A DNA stretch of 64,000 nucleotides from Ptiloglossa arizonensis (lineage: Eukaryota; Arthropoda; Insecta; Hymenoptera; Colletidae), in the NCBI RefSeq assembly GCF_051014685.1, contig NC_135048.1, positions 25,004,543-25,068,542 on the forward strand. The letters run 5' to 3'. Position 1 is the first letter of the stretch; each line of letters starts with the position of its first letter. The notes below the pieces were generated by a model, which worked only from the letters and a program-made list of their open reading frames with translations, was not told the origin of the DNA and searched no databases. This document shows positions 1 to 11,179 of the stretch, one piece after another. Position numbers and translations under genes: made by a program.

Positions 1-650
1 TTAATTAGTTTTGACGTCTATGATAACGAAACAATTTTTCCAAACAAACGAAGGCTAATTACTAGTTTATGAAATACAACATACATTTTAATAAACAACT
101 TCTTTATCTCAACGGTGCTTCTTTACCTCAAAATTTCACATTCCCAATTCCCCGAGAAAAAATTCCACAATTCCCTTCTCACAATCTCAATACCAACCGC
201 TAATTTATAAAATACAAAAAATCCCGCCCAATGAACATTTCCCCCCAAAAAATCAAATCAGCAAACAGAACGTATCCTTGCCCCAGATTCCACTTTCCCA
301 ATTCCCCGAGAAAAAATTCAAAAATTCCCTAATCACAATCTCAATACCAACTGTTAATTTATAAAATACAAAAACTCCCGCCGAAAGAACTTTCCCGCCA
401 AAAAAAAAAAATCAGATGACCAAACGAAACATCTCCTTGCCCCAGATTCCACTTTCCCAATCCCCCGAGAAAAAATTCCAAATTCCCTTATCACAATCTC
501 AATACCAACCGCTAATTTATAAAATACAAAAACTCCCGCCGAAAGAACTTTCCCTCCAAAAGAAAAAAAAAAAAAAAATCAGATGACCAAACGAAACGTC
601 TCCCTGCCCCAGATTCCACTTTCCCAATCCCCCGAGAAATCATCGACCGA
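1..650. repeat. Tandem array, unit about 160-167 bp
   Basis: About four copies. The phrase CCCCAGATTCCACTTTCCCA starts near 281, 440 and 607 (spacing 159 and 167), and an earlier degraded copy lies near 135. Each unit also carries CTCAATACCAACCGCTAATT and a poly-A stretch. The last copy runs into the GC-rich island that starts near 640. No gene is visible. Confidence 0.9.
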
Positions 651-676
651 TCGATCCAAGAGTCCCCCGGAGAGTC

Positions 677-737
677 GTATTCGTATTCGTACTCCTCGTC
701 GTCATCGTCGTCTACGTCGTCTACGTCGTCTATGTCG
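677..737. repeat. GTATTC / TCGTCG / TACGTCGTC microsatellite
   Basis: Hexamer GTATTC repeats pass into TCGTCG and then TACGTCGTC trinucleotide-type repeats. On the minus strand they would read as an Asp/Glu/Tyr run, but the surrounding frame has no ATG. Confidence 0.8.
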
Positions 738-784
738 TTCAGCCGGCCGAGCCAGAGATGGAAATCAACGATCACGATCCCTAT

Positions 785-844
785 CCACGACGTAATTGTC
801 CCCCGGTGTTCGACGAGACTCCCCAATTAGCGAACTCCTCCGTC
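785..844. repeat. 60-bp duplicated block (copy 1), homeodomain-like cores
   Basis: This block and 2284-2343 agree at about 85% of positions, including an unbroken CCCCAATTAGCGAACTCCTC. Both keep TAATTG and CAATTAG homeodomain-type cores. The copies lie 1.5 kb apart in the same orientation. Confidence 0.75.
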
Positions 845-1207
845 GAAGCAGTCGGCCATTGTCGTAGTCCGAAAGGAGCTCGACGCGTGTGCCCCGAGAG
901 TCTCGCCCGGGCGAGTTCGCAATCGGCGATCGATGCAGCGTCGCGACGCACCTCCGCGTCCCCCTCCAGCCCGCGCCCCCTCGCGGCGTCCGCGCGGCGA
1001 AGATCGCAACGCCGGCCGGTTGTTTATCCGTTTGCGCGGCCCTTTTAAAAATAGTCGTTCATTCAAGGATTCCGGCGGCCAGACGCTGGCCAGACGCTCG
1101 ACGTAGCGCGGCACCAGACGGGCAGCTTGCCGGCTGCACCACCGCAGCCACGCGCTGCTTTTGCTACGCGCCAGTGTATACAAACGCCCCACGGCTCCCA
1201 GAGAGGA

Positions 1208-1258
1208 AACAGACAAGCGCGCGCGCGCACGCACGCGCATGCACGCACGCACGTACGT
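1208..1258. repeat. GCGC / GCAC simple repeat
   Basis: An alternating purine-pyrimidine run of GC, GCAC and ACGT units, a composition that can adopt Z-DNA. Confidence 0.85.
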
Positions 1259-1480
1259 AGCCTGCGGTAACGTGGAATTTCTGTCGTCGCGGATGTCGAA
1301 ACTCCGCGGAACCGGGAAGCGCTCTCTCGGGGAAAAATTAACCCCCACCACTACTCTCTCGCGCGCGCTCGTCCACCGTCGGAGACACGAGGCCGGACAA
1401 TGCCGAGCGCGATCGAATTCTTGGCGCGAGATCCCCGCCACCCGAGACCACTATCGCGTACGACTCGAACGGAGCTTGTC

Positions 1481-1910
1481 GATTTTTGATCCTTATGGAA
1501 CGTTTACCGCGATGCGCAGAGACCTCGCGTACGTTGTAGTATTACAGTGGAACGTAAAGGTAAATGTATGTAAAGATATGTAGAACGGTGAGAGTTTGTA
1601 CGAACGATTGTTGTAGGTTTTCTTTGGATCGTAGGAGATATTTATTCGTCGTAGGGGATGTATTGTATGTGTTGTAAGTTTTTGATTTTTATGGAACGTT
1701 TAACGCGGTGCGCTGGGACCTCGCGTATGTAGTAGTATTATAGAGGAATATGAATATATATAATAGAGGGTGGATAATGGAGGAATATAAATATATATAA
1801 TAGGGTGTATAATGGAGGAATATAAATATATAATGGAGCGTGTATAATGGAGGAATATAAATATATATAATAGAGCGTGTATAATGGAGGAATATAAAAT
1901 TAACTTTTTA
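1481..1910. repeat. Island-edge duplication grading into AT minisatellite
   Basis: The island edge at 1481-1560 (ATCCTTATGGAACGTTTACC, then CAGAGACCTCGCGTACGTTG) is repeated in degraded form at 1684-1745. It then continues as four or so copies of an AT-rich unit of about 45 bp containing GGAGGAATATAAATATA. GC falls step by step away from the island. Confidence 0.8.
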
Positions 1911-2283
1911 CGTGGAAAAGTAGGGTATAAATTTTTTTAGTGCCCAGTTACGTGTTTGGAAAGGGAGTTTGTGTGGAGACCAAAATTGGGAGATTAATGC
2001 ATTTGTATTATACAAGGTGTGAATTTTTATTTCCTCTAATGGGGAAAAATAGAGTATAAATTTCTACTGTACATATATAAAGAAATGTACAGTGATACGA
2101 TCTCGTACGAACGATTATAGTATAGATTTCTTTGGATCGTTCGGGGCTATTTATTCGTCGAACCTTTAATTTATGGCACGTATAGTTTCCTTTCCAGTAT
2201 CGTTGCCCTCCAGCAGAATTAACTAATCTTGAATTTGTGTATCGAACTTTTGACCATTTGTCGCGACAGTGTACAACAGTTAT
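1911..2283. other. AT-rich spacer with a diverged duplicate of 1590-1650
   Basis: Mostly unique AT-rich sequence. The stretch near 2107-2160 (GTACGAACGATT, TTCTTTGGATCGT, ATTTATTCGTCG) matches 1598-1650. No gene is seen. Confidence 0.6.
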
Positions 2284-2343
2284 CCACGTGATAATTGTCG
2301 CCCGATGTTCGACGAGGTTCCCCAATTAGCGAACTCCTCTGTC
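2284..2343. repeat. 60-bp duplicated block (copy 2)
   Basis: Second copy of the block at 785-844; see that entry. It is followed by a small GC-rich stretch to about 2420 that does not match copy 1. Confidence 0.75.
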
Positions 2344-2459
2344 AATTAACGCGAACAACGACCATTCGACGCGTACGAGATGCGGAGAAGCGAAACAGTT
2401 CGCGAAATTCGTATAACAAAGAGCGGTATTACGTGTACGTACACGGTGTCCGTGTAATA

Positions 2460-2860
2460 CGTAAATTAGAAGAGAAAACGCAGTCACTTGTTCGATTCTA
2501 CTTCCAAAATTCGAAGTCGAGAATTTGAGTACGTAGAATTGGAAAAACTGAAAAAACTCACGGTACACTGACTGACATTGCTGCGTTTGATCGTTGAAAA
2601 GACAGTTTTATTTAACTCGGCATGGACAAGATACTCAAAATGGTAAAATGATAACGAGAAAATGCAGTCACTTGTTCGATTCTTCTTCCAAAATTCCAAA
2701 TCGAGAGTTTGAGTACGAAGAACTGGAAAAACTGGAAAAACTGGAATAACTCACGGTATACTGACTGACACTGCTGCGTTTGATCGTTGGAAAGATAATT
2801 TTATTTAACTCGGCATGGACAAGATACTCAAAACGTTAGAGAAAACGTTAGAGGGAAAAT
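2460..2860. repeat. Tandem duplication, unit about 185 bp
   Basis: Two copies starting near 2471 and 2656, each with GCAGTCACTTGTTCGATTCT, a run of GGAAAAACTG, CACTGACTGACA and AACTCGGCATGGACAAGATA. The second copy ends near 2845. Confidence 0.9.
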
Positions 2861-3885
2861 TTGTTACAAAATCTTCCTTCGAAGTGTATAAATATAACTC
2901 GACTTTTCGTTACGAGTCAAAATGACTCGGGATTCGCACTCCACGTTGCTGCTGGAGTGTTCGGTATCCGGGGGTTGAAGTTTCAAGAGCTCCGTGTATA
3001 CTACTTCGGTAAGGAACGAGAAATCGAGAAGAAGAAAACTTTGTTTAACCTTGGTTCGTTCCACGAGTCTTCTTCGAACCGTTCTTACGACATATTGTTC
3101 TGCTATAATTAAAGCTATTATAATAAATGCGATTGCGTGCTTTCTTAGCCAGCTTATCGTATTGTAAAGTTAGAAACTCGAGCGTTGCGTATTGGGACAC
3201 TTTTGGCTCAGAGATTATGCGCGTACAATCGAATAGAAGACTTAAAGTTAATATTTAATTACACGGGGGGACGATACATGGATAAGGGTACGAACATGGG
3301 GCACGAGTGGAGGATTCACTGTACATATATATATACAATAATAAAAATATGATAATATTGTGGCGGCACTACCCACGCTTGCCACCAGAGGGAAACTCAC
3401 CACCAACCGTTTCCCGCAAGTTCCCGTACCTGCTCCGATATACGACCTCTTACCGATCTTCCAATGTCCCGGCGTATAAGGCAGGGCCTGCTAGGATGCC
3501 TTACTGACGATTCCACTAGCAGGCCCGGGATGAAACGATTATCCCCTTTCCTTATAATTCCGTTCTTTCCTTCCTCTAACATACTTTAATTTAGCGCCGC
3601 CAAAATATATATTTCTGAATTCATTTTGATGTCCTCTAAAATACGATAAGAATAAAAATCTAATCCTATTGGAAAATCTCAACGTGACCTTGGTTTCGCT
3701 ATAAAAACAAACTATTTGCGAAGTTTGTACCACCATTTATTACACGCTCGATACTGATCAATTTTTGATAAGTGTATCACAGGAAACACTCTGTATAAAG
3801 AAAGTACTGTGATCGCAAAAAATGGCGGGAATATCTTTTTTTCAATAAGAAGATACGAAGAAGAAATTTAATGTATTAAAGTTTC
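2861..3885. other. Mixed unique sequence, no supported gene
   Basis: AT-rich unique DNA with a moderately GC-rich patch at 3355-3560 that carries the hairpin annotated at 3484-3526. Short open frames are present on both strands, but none exceeds chance length or shows a recognisable motif. Confidence 0.5.
3484..3526. other. Perfect 11-bp inverted repeat, 21-nt loop
   Basis: Arms GGGCCTGCTAG (3484-3494) and CTAGCAGGCCC (3516-3526) are exactly complementary. It may be the remnant of a transposon end or a hairpin in RNA. Nothing else around it decides the matter. Confidence 0.7.
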
Positions 3886-4925
3886 CTCCGCGTACTCGGT
3901 GCGTAGATCGATTCGAAGTTAACCTCAAAACTGATCGTCGCTGGTAATCAATCGGGACGAGTGATTTTCCCGCGAGAATCTTTACATCGATTAATCTTGT
4001 TTCTAAATTTCTCGACGTCGAGACAGGAGAGAAATTAACCTTAAAACTGGTCGTCGGGACGAGTAATTTTCCCGCGAAAATCTTTACATCGATTAATCTT
4101 GTTTCTAAATTTCTCGTTGTCGAAACAGAAGAGAATTTAACCTAAAAACTTACCGCCGCTAATATTATCAGAACGAGTGATTTTCCCGCGGAATCTTTAC
4201 ATGAATTAATTTCATTTCTAAATGTCTCGTTGTCTAAATAGAAGAGAATTTAACCTTAAAATTTACTACTGGTCATATTATCAGGACGAGTGATTTTCCC
4301 GCGAGAATCTTTGCTTCGATTAATCTTGTTTCTAAATTTCTCATCATCGAGACAGAAGAGAATTTAACCTTAAAACTTACTACTGCTAATATTATCGGGA
4401 CGAGTAATTTTCCCGCGAGAATCTTTACGTCGATTAATCTTGTTTCTAAATTTCTCGTTGTCGAAATAGAAGAGAATTTAACCTCAAAACTTACTGTCCC
4501 TAATATTATCGGGACGAGTGATTTTCCCATGAGAATCTTTGCATCGACTAATCTCGTTTCTAAATTTCTTGCGAGAATCACGAATTGTCGAAACAGAAGA
4601 GAATTTAACCTTAAAACTGATCACTGCTAATATTAACGGGAGAAGTGATTTTCCCGCGAAAATCTTAGCATCGATTAATCTCGTTTCTAAATTTCTCATA
4701 ATCGAAACAGAAGAGAATTTAACCTTAAAACATACTATCGCTAATATTATCAGGACGAGTGATTTTCCCGGGGAAATCTTTACATCGACCAATCTCGTTT
4801 CTAAATTTCTCATAATCGAAACAGAAGAGAATTTAACCTCAAAACTTACTGCCGTTAATATTATCAGGACGAGTGATTTTCCCGCGAGAATCTTAGCATC
4901 GATTAATCTCGTTTCAAAATTCGTT
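3886..4925. repeat. Tandem array, unit about 113 bp, nine copies
   Basis: GAGTGATTTTCCCGCG and its variants recur near 3960, 4061, 4177, 4289, 4405, 4518, 4645, 4757 and 4874. Each unit also has TCGATTAATCTTGTTTCTAA and CAGAAGAGAATTTAACCTTA. The array runs into the island at 4926, whose first bases (TCGTCGTCGAGACAAGAGAG) resemble the unit's own TCGTTGTCGAAACAGAAGAG. Open frames on both strands are repeat artefacts. Confidence 0.95.
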
Positions 4926-5500
4926 TCTCGTCGTCGAGACAAGAGAGAAACGCTCCCTGGGCGTTACAATCGAAACGCTATACGAAAAACGAAGCGACGT
5001 ACGCACGCACCCCCGTGGTTCCCGTGGCGGTATCGTCGCCGCTATTACGCATGCGCGCGAGCACGAACCTCGAGAGTCGCGCGTAAACAAGTCGCGAGAG
5101 GCAATAAAACGATCGCGCGACGACTCAGCGCTTAGGCACGAGGGGGAGCGTCGCGAGGAGCTTTCGGGAGGCTTCCAAATCGGGGCGGCAGAAGGGCGAG
5201 GAACGCGGCACGCGGCAATAACGCGTAACCGAATGACCTCGGGGCTCGTCCGTCGTTCGTTCAGCGGCAATATGTTAGATTTCCTCGCACTAGAAATATA
5301 CTTATGTCACTCTCTTTTCGCAGCGGCTGCCACCGCGGGAACGCACACGCGGCGAGTGAGGTTATTTTTGTTTAGTCTGCTGCCGGCCCCCGTTCGCGCC
5401 CCTCCTAAACGACTGCTACGCCCGACTCGCAGGTATTGTAGGGAGAAAGAAAGATCGGATACGCGTTAAAGCGAACCCGCGCTACCGTCGGTAAGTAGAA
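4926..5500. other. GC-rich island, no supported gene
   Basis: CpG-rich unique DNA with many CGCGA motifs. Open frames are short and overlap on both strands. I see no convincing splice or promoter signal. Confidence 0.45.
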
Positions 5501-5995
5501 CAGCGGGAAGTCAATTTTTTTATCCACCTGGAGTACATTCGGTCGACGAGTTCGGTTTTAAATTTATTTGTCGCGGTTACGGAGAACTCTACTTACTGAT
5601 CTTACAAGCGACACTGTACCGTTCGCGGAGGAATGATCTTTTTTATTCGCATGGAGTATATCTGGGTAGTATCGGTTTCAAGTCGCAGTTAGAAAGTTGT
5701 ACGTGTACCGATCTCGGATCTTGTAGCGGGTAATTTAAATGGTATTTCTTGCGGAAGTGATCTTTTTTTATCTGTGGAATACGTTTAGTCTTAGTTTAGA
5801 AATTGGTACTAGTTGAAAAGATGTGTATGTTTTAAGCTTAGTGTCGGGTGACTTAAACGTGCGATTATGTACAATTTAGATATTGTATCTGGAAAGTATG
5901 TTTCTTTGTCCGTAGAATACATTTGAAATACAATTTTGAGTTTTAAAAGTGGACAATTGTTGACCAGAGCTGTGTGCACTTCTTAATGGGAAAAA
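5500..5995. repeat. Decaying tandem array, unit about 125 bp
   Basis: The island-edge phrase (GATCTTTTTTATTCGCATGGAGTA-type) recurs near 5513, 5635, 5758 and 5889. Each later copy is more AT-rich and more diverged. Confidence 0.7.
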
Positions 5996-6282
5996 GTCGA
6001 AGAAAAGGGAAGTTTCTTTAATCTATACCAAGGTTATAAATTGTTGATTCGGAGTAATTAAAAGTAGTCCGAACGAGGTCGTGTCTGGGCTCATTTTCAT
6101 CGGGAAAACCTCGTCAATTCGTTGCCAATATTATTGTAAAAAATATAACAAAAAACATAACAAATTTTATATCGTGTTCAAATTTCGTTCAACATCGTTC
6201 GTTCTCGATACATTTCACATGCTTTCCTCGTCGGATAAAAATCGTTGTTTACCTCTCTTCGTGACCCACAATCTTAATTTTA
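5996..6282. other. AT-rich unique spacer
   Basis: Unique AT-rich DNA leading to the TA target of the MITE. No gene is seen. Confidence 0.5.
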
Positions 6283-6407
6283 TTGGGTTGTTCGGAAAGT
6301 CATTGTTTTGGTGAAAATGGAACACGATTTTTTTAGAGTGTATAAACATTTTATTAAATTACATACTCTCCATTTTTGAAAAGGAAGTGACTTTTCGAAC
6401 AGCCCAA
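6283..6407. mobile_element. Mariner-type MITE, 125 bp
   Basis: Terminal inverted repeats TTGGGTTGTTCGGAAAGTCA and, at the other end read inward, TTGGGCTGTTCGAAAAGTCA. TA flanks both ends (6281-6282 and 6408-6409), the usual Tc1/mariner target duplication. The interior matches the copies at 45388-45518 and 47247-47384. No transposase is encoded, so it is non-autonomous. Confidence 0.9.
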
Positions 6408-6409
6408 TA

Positions 6410-7215
6410 TATATATGTTACCGTAAATCGATATTTCTCAATTACCTCCGGGAAACAATTTAAAGAAAATTTTCCTCGAGAGGGGGGCGCGAAGGTGTTG
6501 GCCAGAGTATGCACCGCGGTCGAAAGAGGGAGAATTTATGACTCTCGGGACATCAAACATTTCTTAAAGACTCTTGATCTTTCGGTCCAAGTTTCTCGAG
6601 CATTTTCTTGCCCGAGAAAAAAGGAAATTCCGGTTGACGCATTCCAGACGCTCGGTACTCCAACAGTGCGTTAAAGACAAAAAGAAAAACCAACGCGCGA
6701 AGAACGGGAGCGAAAATACGAGTAACGAAAGTGAATCCGAATCAAAAGGAACGAGTTATCACGGTGTACGTACACCTTCTCTTCTACAAAGGAAAAATTA
6801 ATGTAAACTTCTTCCTCGAAAAGCATTCAATGAGCAATGACCTTTGCCAGATTATTTTTCTCGCAAGGAGTTCGACACATACTCGTCAAGGAATTGTTCA
6901 GTTCTTATCCTGGTCAGGAAAATGGTCGAGGACAACTTTATGAAAAAAATAAATCGAAGAACAATACAAATACAAACTCCTATTCGAAGATAATTAAAAA
7001 ACAGTTCTTTGCACTCGTTAAACTCGAGAAACTACACGAAGGGTACAGTCTACTTCCTTTTCTCTGTTCTCGATCCACAACGTGTACTGTACGTTTTGCA
7101 CACACTTTCGAGATTATTTAAAAACTATTAATTTTAAATTTGCACTGTTCTTCGACCCGTAGTTTTAATTCAGACCTCTCTCTAAATTAAAAAAAAGAAA
7201 GAAGAAAAAAAAATA
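6410..7215. other. AT-rich sequence, no supported gene
   Basis: Unique, mostly AT-rich. A patch at 6470-6680 is closer to balanced GC and has an open frame of about 95 codons on the plus strand. Its product shows no motif I recognise, and no donor or acceptor supports it. Confidence 0.4.
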
Positions 7216-7745
7216 CAGCTCTTCGGTTCTCAGCGGTATCTCGATCGCACCGTGGGTACCATTTGACTCTTATTAGCCACAGGCTGATTTCCAGGACTCC
7301 CGGAACACTCGAGAATCACAATACACTCAGGAAAAGTCAGACAACTTCCCTTTCCTGCGAAAATGGCTCTCAGACCGATATACCCCACAGTGACGCAGGG
7401 GGCTACCAGCCAACAACAACAGACCCTCCGCCACATCGTGGGAAATCACTAATGGGAGGAAATCTTTACGAGCGGAGAGAGTACATTCTGTCGCAAAGGA
7501 AGTCGCAAACAAGAAGTCTTGAAAAAACATTCGTCGAGTCCCGCATTCACAGCCACGCAGCACACTCCGAGAGGTCTCTCTCGGCACTCGTTCCGCCATA
7601 CTCGGATACCGGCACGGGGGTCGACTCGGTGGTTAATGGTGACTTCGTTATAAAATCGTTGTTCCTCGTCGATGACGCAATATTTTCTCCGCGTTCTCTA
7701 TTTATACGTCGTACCCGCGGGTTACCACCACGACCGTAAACTCGT
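7216..7745. other. Moderate-GC block with an open plus-strand frame
   Basis: A plus-strand frame is open from 7263 to 7739 (158 codons), but its first in-frame ATG is only near 7452. The product is Ser/Thr/Arg-rich with no domain I can name. With no splice or promoter evidence it is not called as a gene. Confidence 0.3.
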
Positions 7746-8570
7746 TTCTTAATTCTGGAACGGAGTCTCTTTGATCGAGCATCGCGTGGCTTTCACCGAC
7801 GACCGAAAGTGTTCGCGCGGAGGTTCAATTAACGTGTACGTTATCAACCCACTTAAATTGGGAATTATCCGTTTCAAAATGAACACGGAGCGCCAGTACA
7901 CTCTGCAGCGTGCAAAAGGACATCGTGCGACCGAGTTCTCGCAAAATGCATCGGTATTAAGAAGGAAAAGATACTCGATTTTGAGAGTTAGGTCGATAAC
8001 TGTACCGAGTACTTTGCATGGAAAGTATACTTGCTTTTATATTCTTTTTACTCAATACTGTATTACCATTCTTCGAATTGTTACTATCGATCTTGTTTCT
8101 CGTATAGATAAGTTATTTTGTTGCATTCTTGGAGAATTTTTCTACAAATTTTAACATTCTTTCTTTTCACTTACTTTAAAATAACCAAGCTCCAATATTT
8201 ATCACCTGCTGTTACATTTCCACAAAATTTCTTTCCAAGTACTCGTCTACTTACAAAATAATTTTCTTCAAAACTCGATTTTATTCGCAACTCTCGAAAA
8301 AGAACCCACACGTTAACCCACTCACCTACAATATCCTAATAATACAAACCAAGAATGAATCTACTCCACATTCATACATTGTAATATATTTTCTTGAAGA
8401 TATTCCAAAGAAACCCTCACACAATATTTCCAACTTCACGAGAGCAATAAAAGTTACCACCAACTTTGATCTCGATTACAACACGCCCCATGGAAACTCA
8501 GATAACAGTGCAAGCGTTTAATTTTTCAAAATCCGTGAAAAATCGTTCGAGAGAAATGAAATCGATCGTA
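7746..8570. other. AT-rich unique spacer
   Basis: Unique AT-rich DNA. A 127-codon plus-strand frame (7771-8154) ends in a low-complexity hydrophobic tail and is unlikely to be coding. Confidence 0.4.
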
Positions 8571-9185
8571 GAGTTCGATGCTCGTTCCTCTGGTTCGTGC
8601 TCGAGCGAAAATTAATTCGTACGCGCGAGAAGATTCGTCGATCCGCTCGAATATTTCGTTCACGTACAGAGGCTGTTCACCCGTAGATTCTCGAGCTTGT
8701 TTTCCATCGGTGGGGCATTAAGCGAGGCTCAGATCCCGCGTTCTATCCGATCGAGGGTGTCGCGCGATGGAAAATGGCCAAGAGTATCGGACCAACGACA
8801 ACCGCGAACGACGGCTGGTCGATGCCCCAGTGCTGTGCACTTGGCACCATTTTCCTACCCTACCCCATTGCGCCCTCTCTGTCCCCCTCCTGCCCTTTTT
8901 CGCTGCGCGTATCCCCGTTCCGCAGGAATAAAGAGGGAAAAGGGAGAACGGATTAAATCAAAGGGTGGAGGGTCCGATGCGTCTACGGGGACTGCGGTGG
9001 GATGTACAGGGTGTTCGTGAAATGTTTGGCGAGAATTTACCGGTGCATTAATCGTGCGGTGTAATTCTATTAATCGTGGCTGGGCGAGAAACGTCGTGGA
9101 AACGTGCACTTGGAGGGAATCGACCACGGATGAAATTTCGATTCAACCGGCGGAATTTTGTTTAACAATGTTGCGTTGTTGATGT
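8571..9185. other. GC-rich island with a lone TACAGGGTG transposon-end motif
   Basis: GC-rich unique DNA. TACAGGGTGTTCGTGAAATG at 9005-9024 resembles the CAGGGTG-type transposon end found at 31824, but I could not find its inverted partner. No gene is supported. Confidence 0.45.
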
Positions 9186-10085
9186 GGATCACGGAAGGTT
9201 ATTATCGGTAGCGTTATTATCGTGAAAATGTATTCTTTGCTTGTGATACAAAGTTTGTGATTTATTGTAGTGGAGAATGAGTAGTTTTAAAGTTGCATTT
9301 GGGTGGGTAAGGTCGGTTAGAGGTAATAAGTTGTGAAAAATGGAAGTAAATGTGGAATTTCTAAATTTTGTTTTCGTATATTCCAAACTGATAATTGGAG
9401 TTTATTCTTTGTGTACGAAAAAAAACTTTATAACTACTTACAGTAGCGAATAAGTACTTTCGGAGTTACATTTGATTGAGTAAGGTCGGTTACAAGTAAC
9501 AAGTTGTGAAAAATTTGAGTAAATGTGGAATTTCTAAATTTTGTCTTCGTACGTTCGAAATCGATAATCATAGTTTATTCTTTGCGTGTAAAAAAAACTT
9601 TGTAACTCTACAATGACGAATAAATACTTTCGGAGTTACATCCGGTTGGGTAAGGTCGGTTACAAGTAACAAGTTGTGAAAAATTTGAGTAAATGTGGAA
9701 TTTCTAAATTTTGTCTTCGTACGTTCGAAATAGATAATCATAATTTATTCTTTGCGTGTAAAAAAAACTTTGTAACTCTACAATGACGAATAAGTACTTT
9801 CGGAGTTACATCTAATTGAGTAAGGTCGGTTACAAGTAACAAGTTGTGAAAAATGAAAGTAAATGTGGAACTTCTAAATTTTGTCTCTGCACGTTTAAAA
9901 CCGAAAATCAAAGTTTATTCTTTGTGTGTAAAAAAAACTTTATAACTCCTTACAGTGGTGAATAAGTACTTTCAAAGTTACATCCGATTGAGTAAGGTCG
10001 GTTACAAGTAACAAGATGTAAAAAATATAAGAAAATGTGGAGTTTTTAAATTTTGTATCCGCACGTTCGAAACCGATAATCATAG
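9186..10085. repeat. Tandem array, unit about 172 bp, five copies
   Basis: GTAAGGTCGGTTACAAGTAA or a close variant begins near 9308, 9482, 9650, 9822 and 9994. Units also share AAATGTGGAATTTCTAAATT and AAAAAAACTTTGTAACTCTA. The leftmost, most diverged copy overlaps the edge of the island to the left. Confidence 0.95.
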
Positions 10086-10780
10086 TTCATTTTCGCAATT
10101 AGAAAGAATATTATTATTCAAAATGGTTGGATTTTGTAACTTTTACGCTCAACGTAACGTAACCAATCGATTTACTCGGGAGAAAAACACGACTGCCACG
10201 GTTATTTAAACTGGCTACAAAAATTATTTGTGTAACGAGTCTTGCAGACCGTGTCCTACGGCTCCGACCACGGTTCATAATCGAGCGTAACAAGAATTTT
10301 ATACGTTGCTTGTATCCGACTAGAATTTTCAACAAACAATTTCCTTCTATACTTTCCATAGTGGACGTTTCTTGAAATAATTTCTTCGACATTTTCGCAA
10401 TCTCCACCATTATATCATCAATCGTTTTCGTCAAAGCGTTCCTCGGACTAAATTTTCATCACGAGTTTTACAAACTTCATAACCAGAGACGAGAAAAATT
10501 CTTTGGACAATTTCATTTCCGTTTATAAACGTCTTGCGAAATGTTCAATTTTACAACCCTTCCCAATATATTTTCACGTGTGAGGTAACACGTACACTCG
10601 CAAATTACCAACGAACAATTTACCATCGAATCGTCTCGAATTTTCTACAACTTAAACTTTTCACAAGATTTAAACATTCCTTTGGACTACACATTTCACA
10701 CTTCGAACATTTCCCGAAATATTCATTACTTGCGATACTTGAACTTAACGTATCCAATAGATCCGAAATCGAAAGAAAAA
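10086..10780. other. AT-rich unique sequence
   Basis: No repeat and no supported gene. The longest minus-strand frame (10114-10434) has no recognisable motif. Confidence 0.45.
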
Positions 10781-11080
10781 CATGATTGTGGAAAAAAAAA
10801 GAGAAAAGAAAAATCGTGCAAACTTGTCGCAATTATCCCCAGGTGGTGATTTCACGACGTTGGATATTTTTCAACCGGAAGCGGGGAATAATAGTACGGA
10901 GCACGACCGAGATCTCGGATTCGCTGTTCGTACTCGATTACCACCGGAAATTAAACGCTACTCGCGACGCGCAGAGGCGAGTCGTTCGACTCGCGACGCG
11001 CTAGGGATATTTAAATCCCGTTTGCCGTTAATTGGCGATGTAAATGTTAATTACCGCGGTAAATCGCGCGCGACCGGAGA
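10781..11080. other. Short island with palindromes and TTAATTA cores
   Basis: Contains the palindrome GCGAGTCG-TT-CGACTCGC (10977-10994) flanked by two copies of CTCGCGACGCGC, a GGGAT/ATCCC inverted repeat near 11005, and closely spaced GTTAATTGGC and GTTAATTACCGCGG. The purine-rich array starts immediately after it, and similar CpG-rich DNA resumes beyond the array at 12600. Confidence 0.5.
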
Positions 11081-11122
11081 GAAGAGAGACAGAGTGATAG
11101 ACAGAGAGAGAATAAGACAGAC

Positions 11123-11179
<57 letters not shown>

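Larger units (their letters stand above)
651..1480. other. GC-rich island, no supported gene
   Basis: GC-rich, CpG-rich unique DNA. It contains codon-like TCGTCG/TACGTC repeats (677-737), a MEF2-type match TTAAAAATAG (1045-1054), a GACGCTGGCCAGACGC direct repeat near 1080, and a GCGC/GCAC run (1208-1258). Overlapping open frames exist on both strands, as expected at this GC content. None has an ATG-led, domain-like product. It could hold a promoter or untranslated exon. Confidence 0.5.

Noticed and set aside
1045..1054. MEF2 site TTAAAAATAG as evidence for muscle regulation
   Set aside because: Several matches are expected by chance in 64 kb, and no cluster of partner sites is seen.
4273..5135. 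Repeat-containing frames on both strands (102-198 codons)
   Set aside because: They lie in the 113-bp array, and both strands are open for the same reason.
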